A program made the position numbers and the translations under genes. Of a stretch of 15,355 nt of DNA, positions 15,281-15,355 are shown piece by piece. Position 1 is the stretch's first letter, and the number at the start of each line of letters is the position of its first letter. Origin of the DNA: Burkholderiaceae bacterium (GTDB taxonomy: Bacteria; Pseudomonadota; Gammaproteobacteria; Burkholderiales; Burkholderiaceae); the NCBI GenBank assembly GCA_947461805.1, contig CANHMJ010000021.1, forward strand, positions 1 through 15,355. Direction: 5' to 3'. The notes under the pieces are model-generated. The model saw only the letters and a program-made list of their open reading frames with translations. It ran no database searches and had not been told where the DNA came from.

Positions 15281-15355
<75 letters not shown>

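Overview
The window looks like ordinary core chromosome of a betaproteobacterium of the order Burkholderiales, most likely Polynucleobacter or a close relative. The reasons are moderate base composition, an odhA-odhB-lpd cluster followed directly by zapE, a betaproteobacterial H-NS with the TWTGRGKAPKWI signature, a long TrpRS with a four-cysteine motif, and the dapA-bamC pair. The taxon is inferred from protein resemblance and gene order and was not checked by any search. I see no phage, integrase, transposase, CRISPR array or defence island.

Layout. (1) 1-119: the first 24 codons of a SlyD-like FKBP prolyl isomerase leave the window on the minus strand, divergent from a JmjC/cupin ribosomal oxygenase (RoxA/YcfD-like, plus strand, 120-1394) that ends at a GNRA-loop terminator. 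(2) 1488-1712: a very small Ala/Pro-rich lipoprotein on the plus strand, separated from the next block by a two-way terminator. (3) 13248 down to 1773: nine minus-strand genes with gaps between -4 and 46 bp, in transcription order odhA, odhB, lpd, zapE, a PHP-domain phosphatase, trpS, a SAM methyltransferase, dapA and bamC. (4) 13249-13534: a 286-bp divergent regulatory region rich in short repeats. (5) 13535-14257: a MerR/excisionase-type DNA-binding protein fused to a degenerate receiver domain, ending at a second two-way terminator. (6) 14331-14618: an H-NS-family protein below a 221-bp extremely AT-rich region. (7) 14840-15244: a PaaI-like thioesterase, preceded by tRNA-Pro(GGG) running off the right edge.

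How it fits together. OdhA, OdhB and Lpd are E1, E2 and E3 of 2-oxoglutarate dehydrogenase (TCA cycle). Downstream in the same direction come cell-division, nucleotide/RNA turnover, tRNA charging, lysine/peptidoglycan precursor and outer-membrane assembly genes. Most junctions are short enough for co-transcription or translational coupling, but internal promoters cannot be excluded. The HTH/pseudo-receiver gene shares its upstream region with odhA, so it may regulate itself and possibly odhA; this is inference.

The window does not show a clear new biological system. The points most worth a second look are the HTH/pseudo-receiver regulator with its repeat-rich upstream region, the probable [4Fe-4S] motif in TrpRS, and the palindromic AT-rich region upstream of hns.
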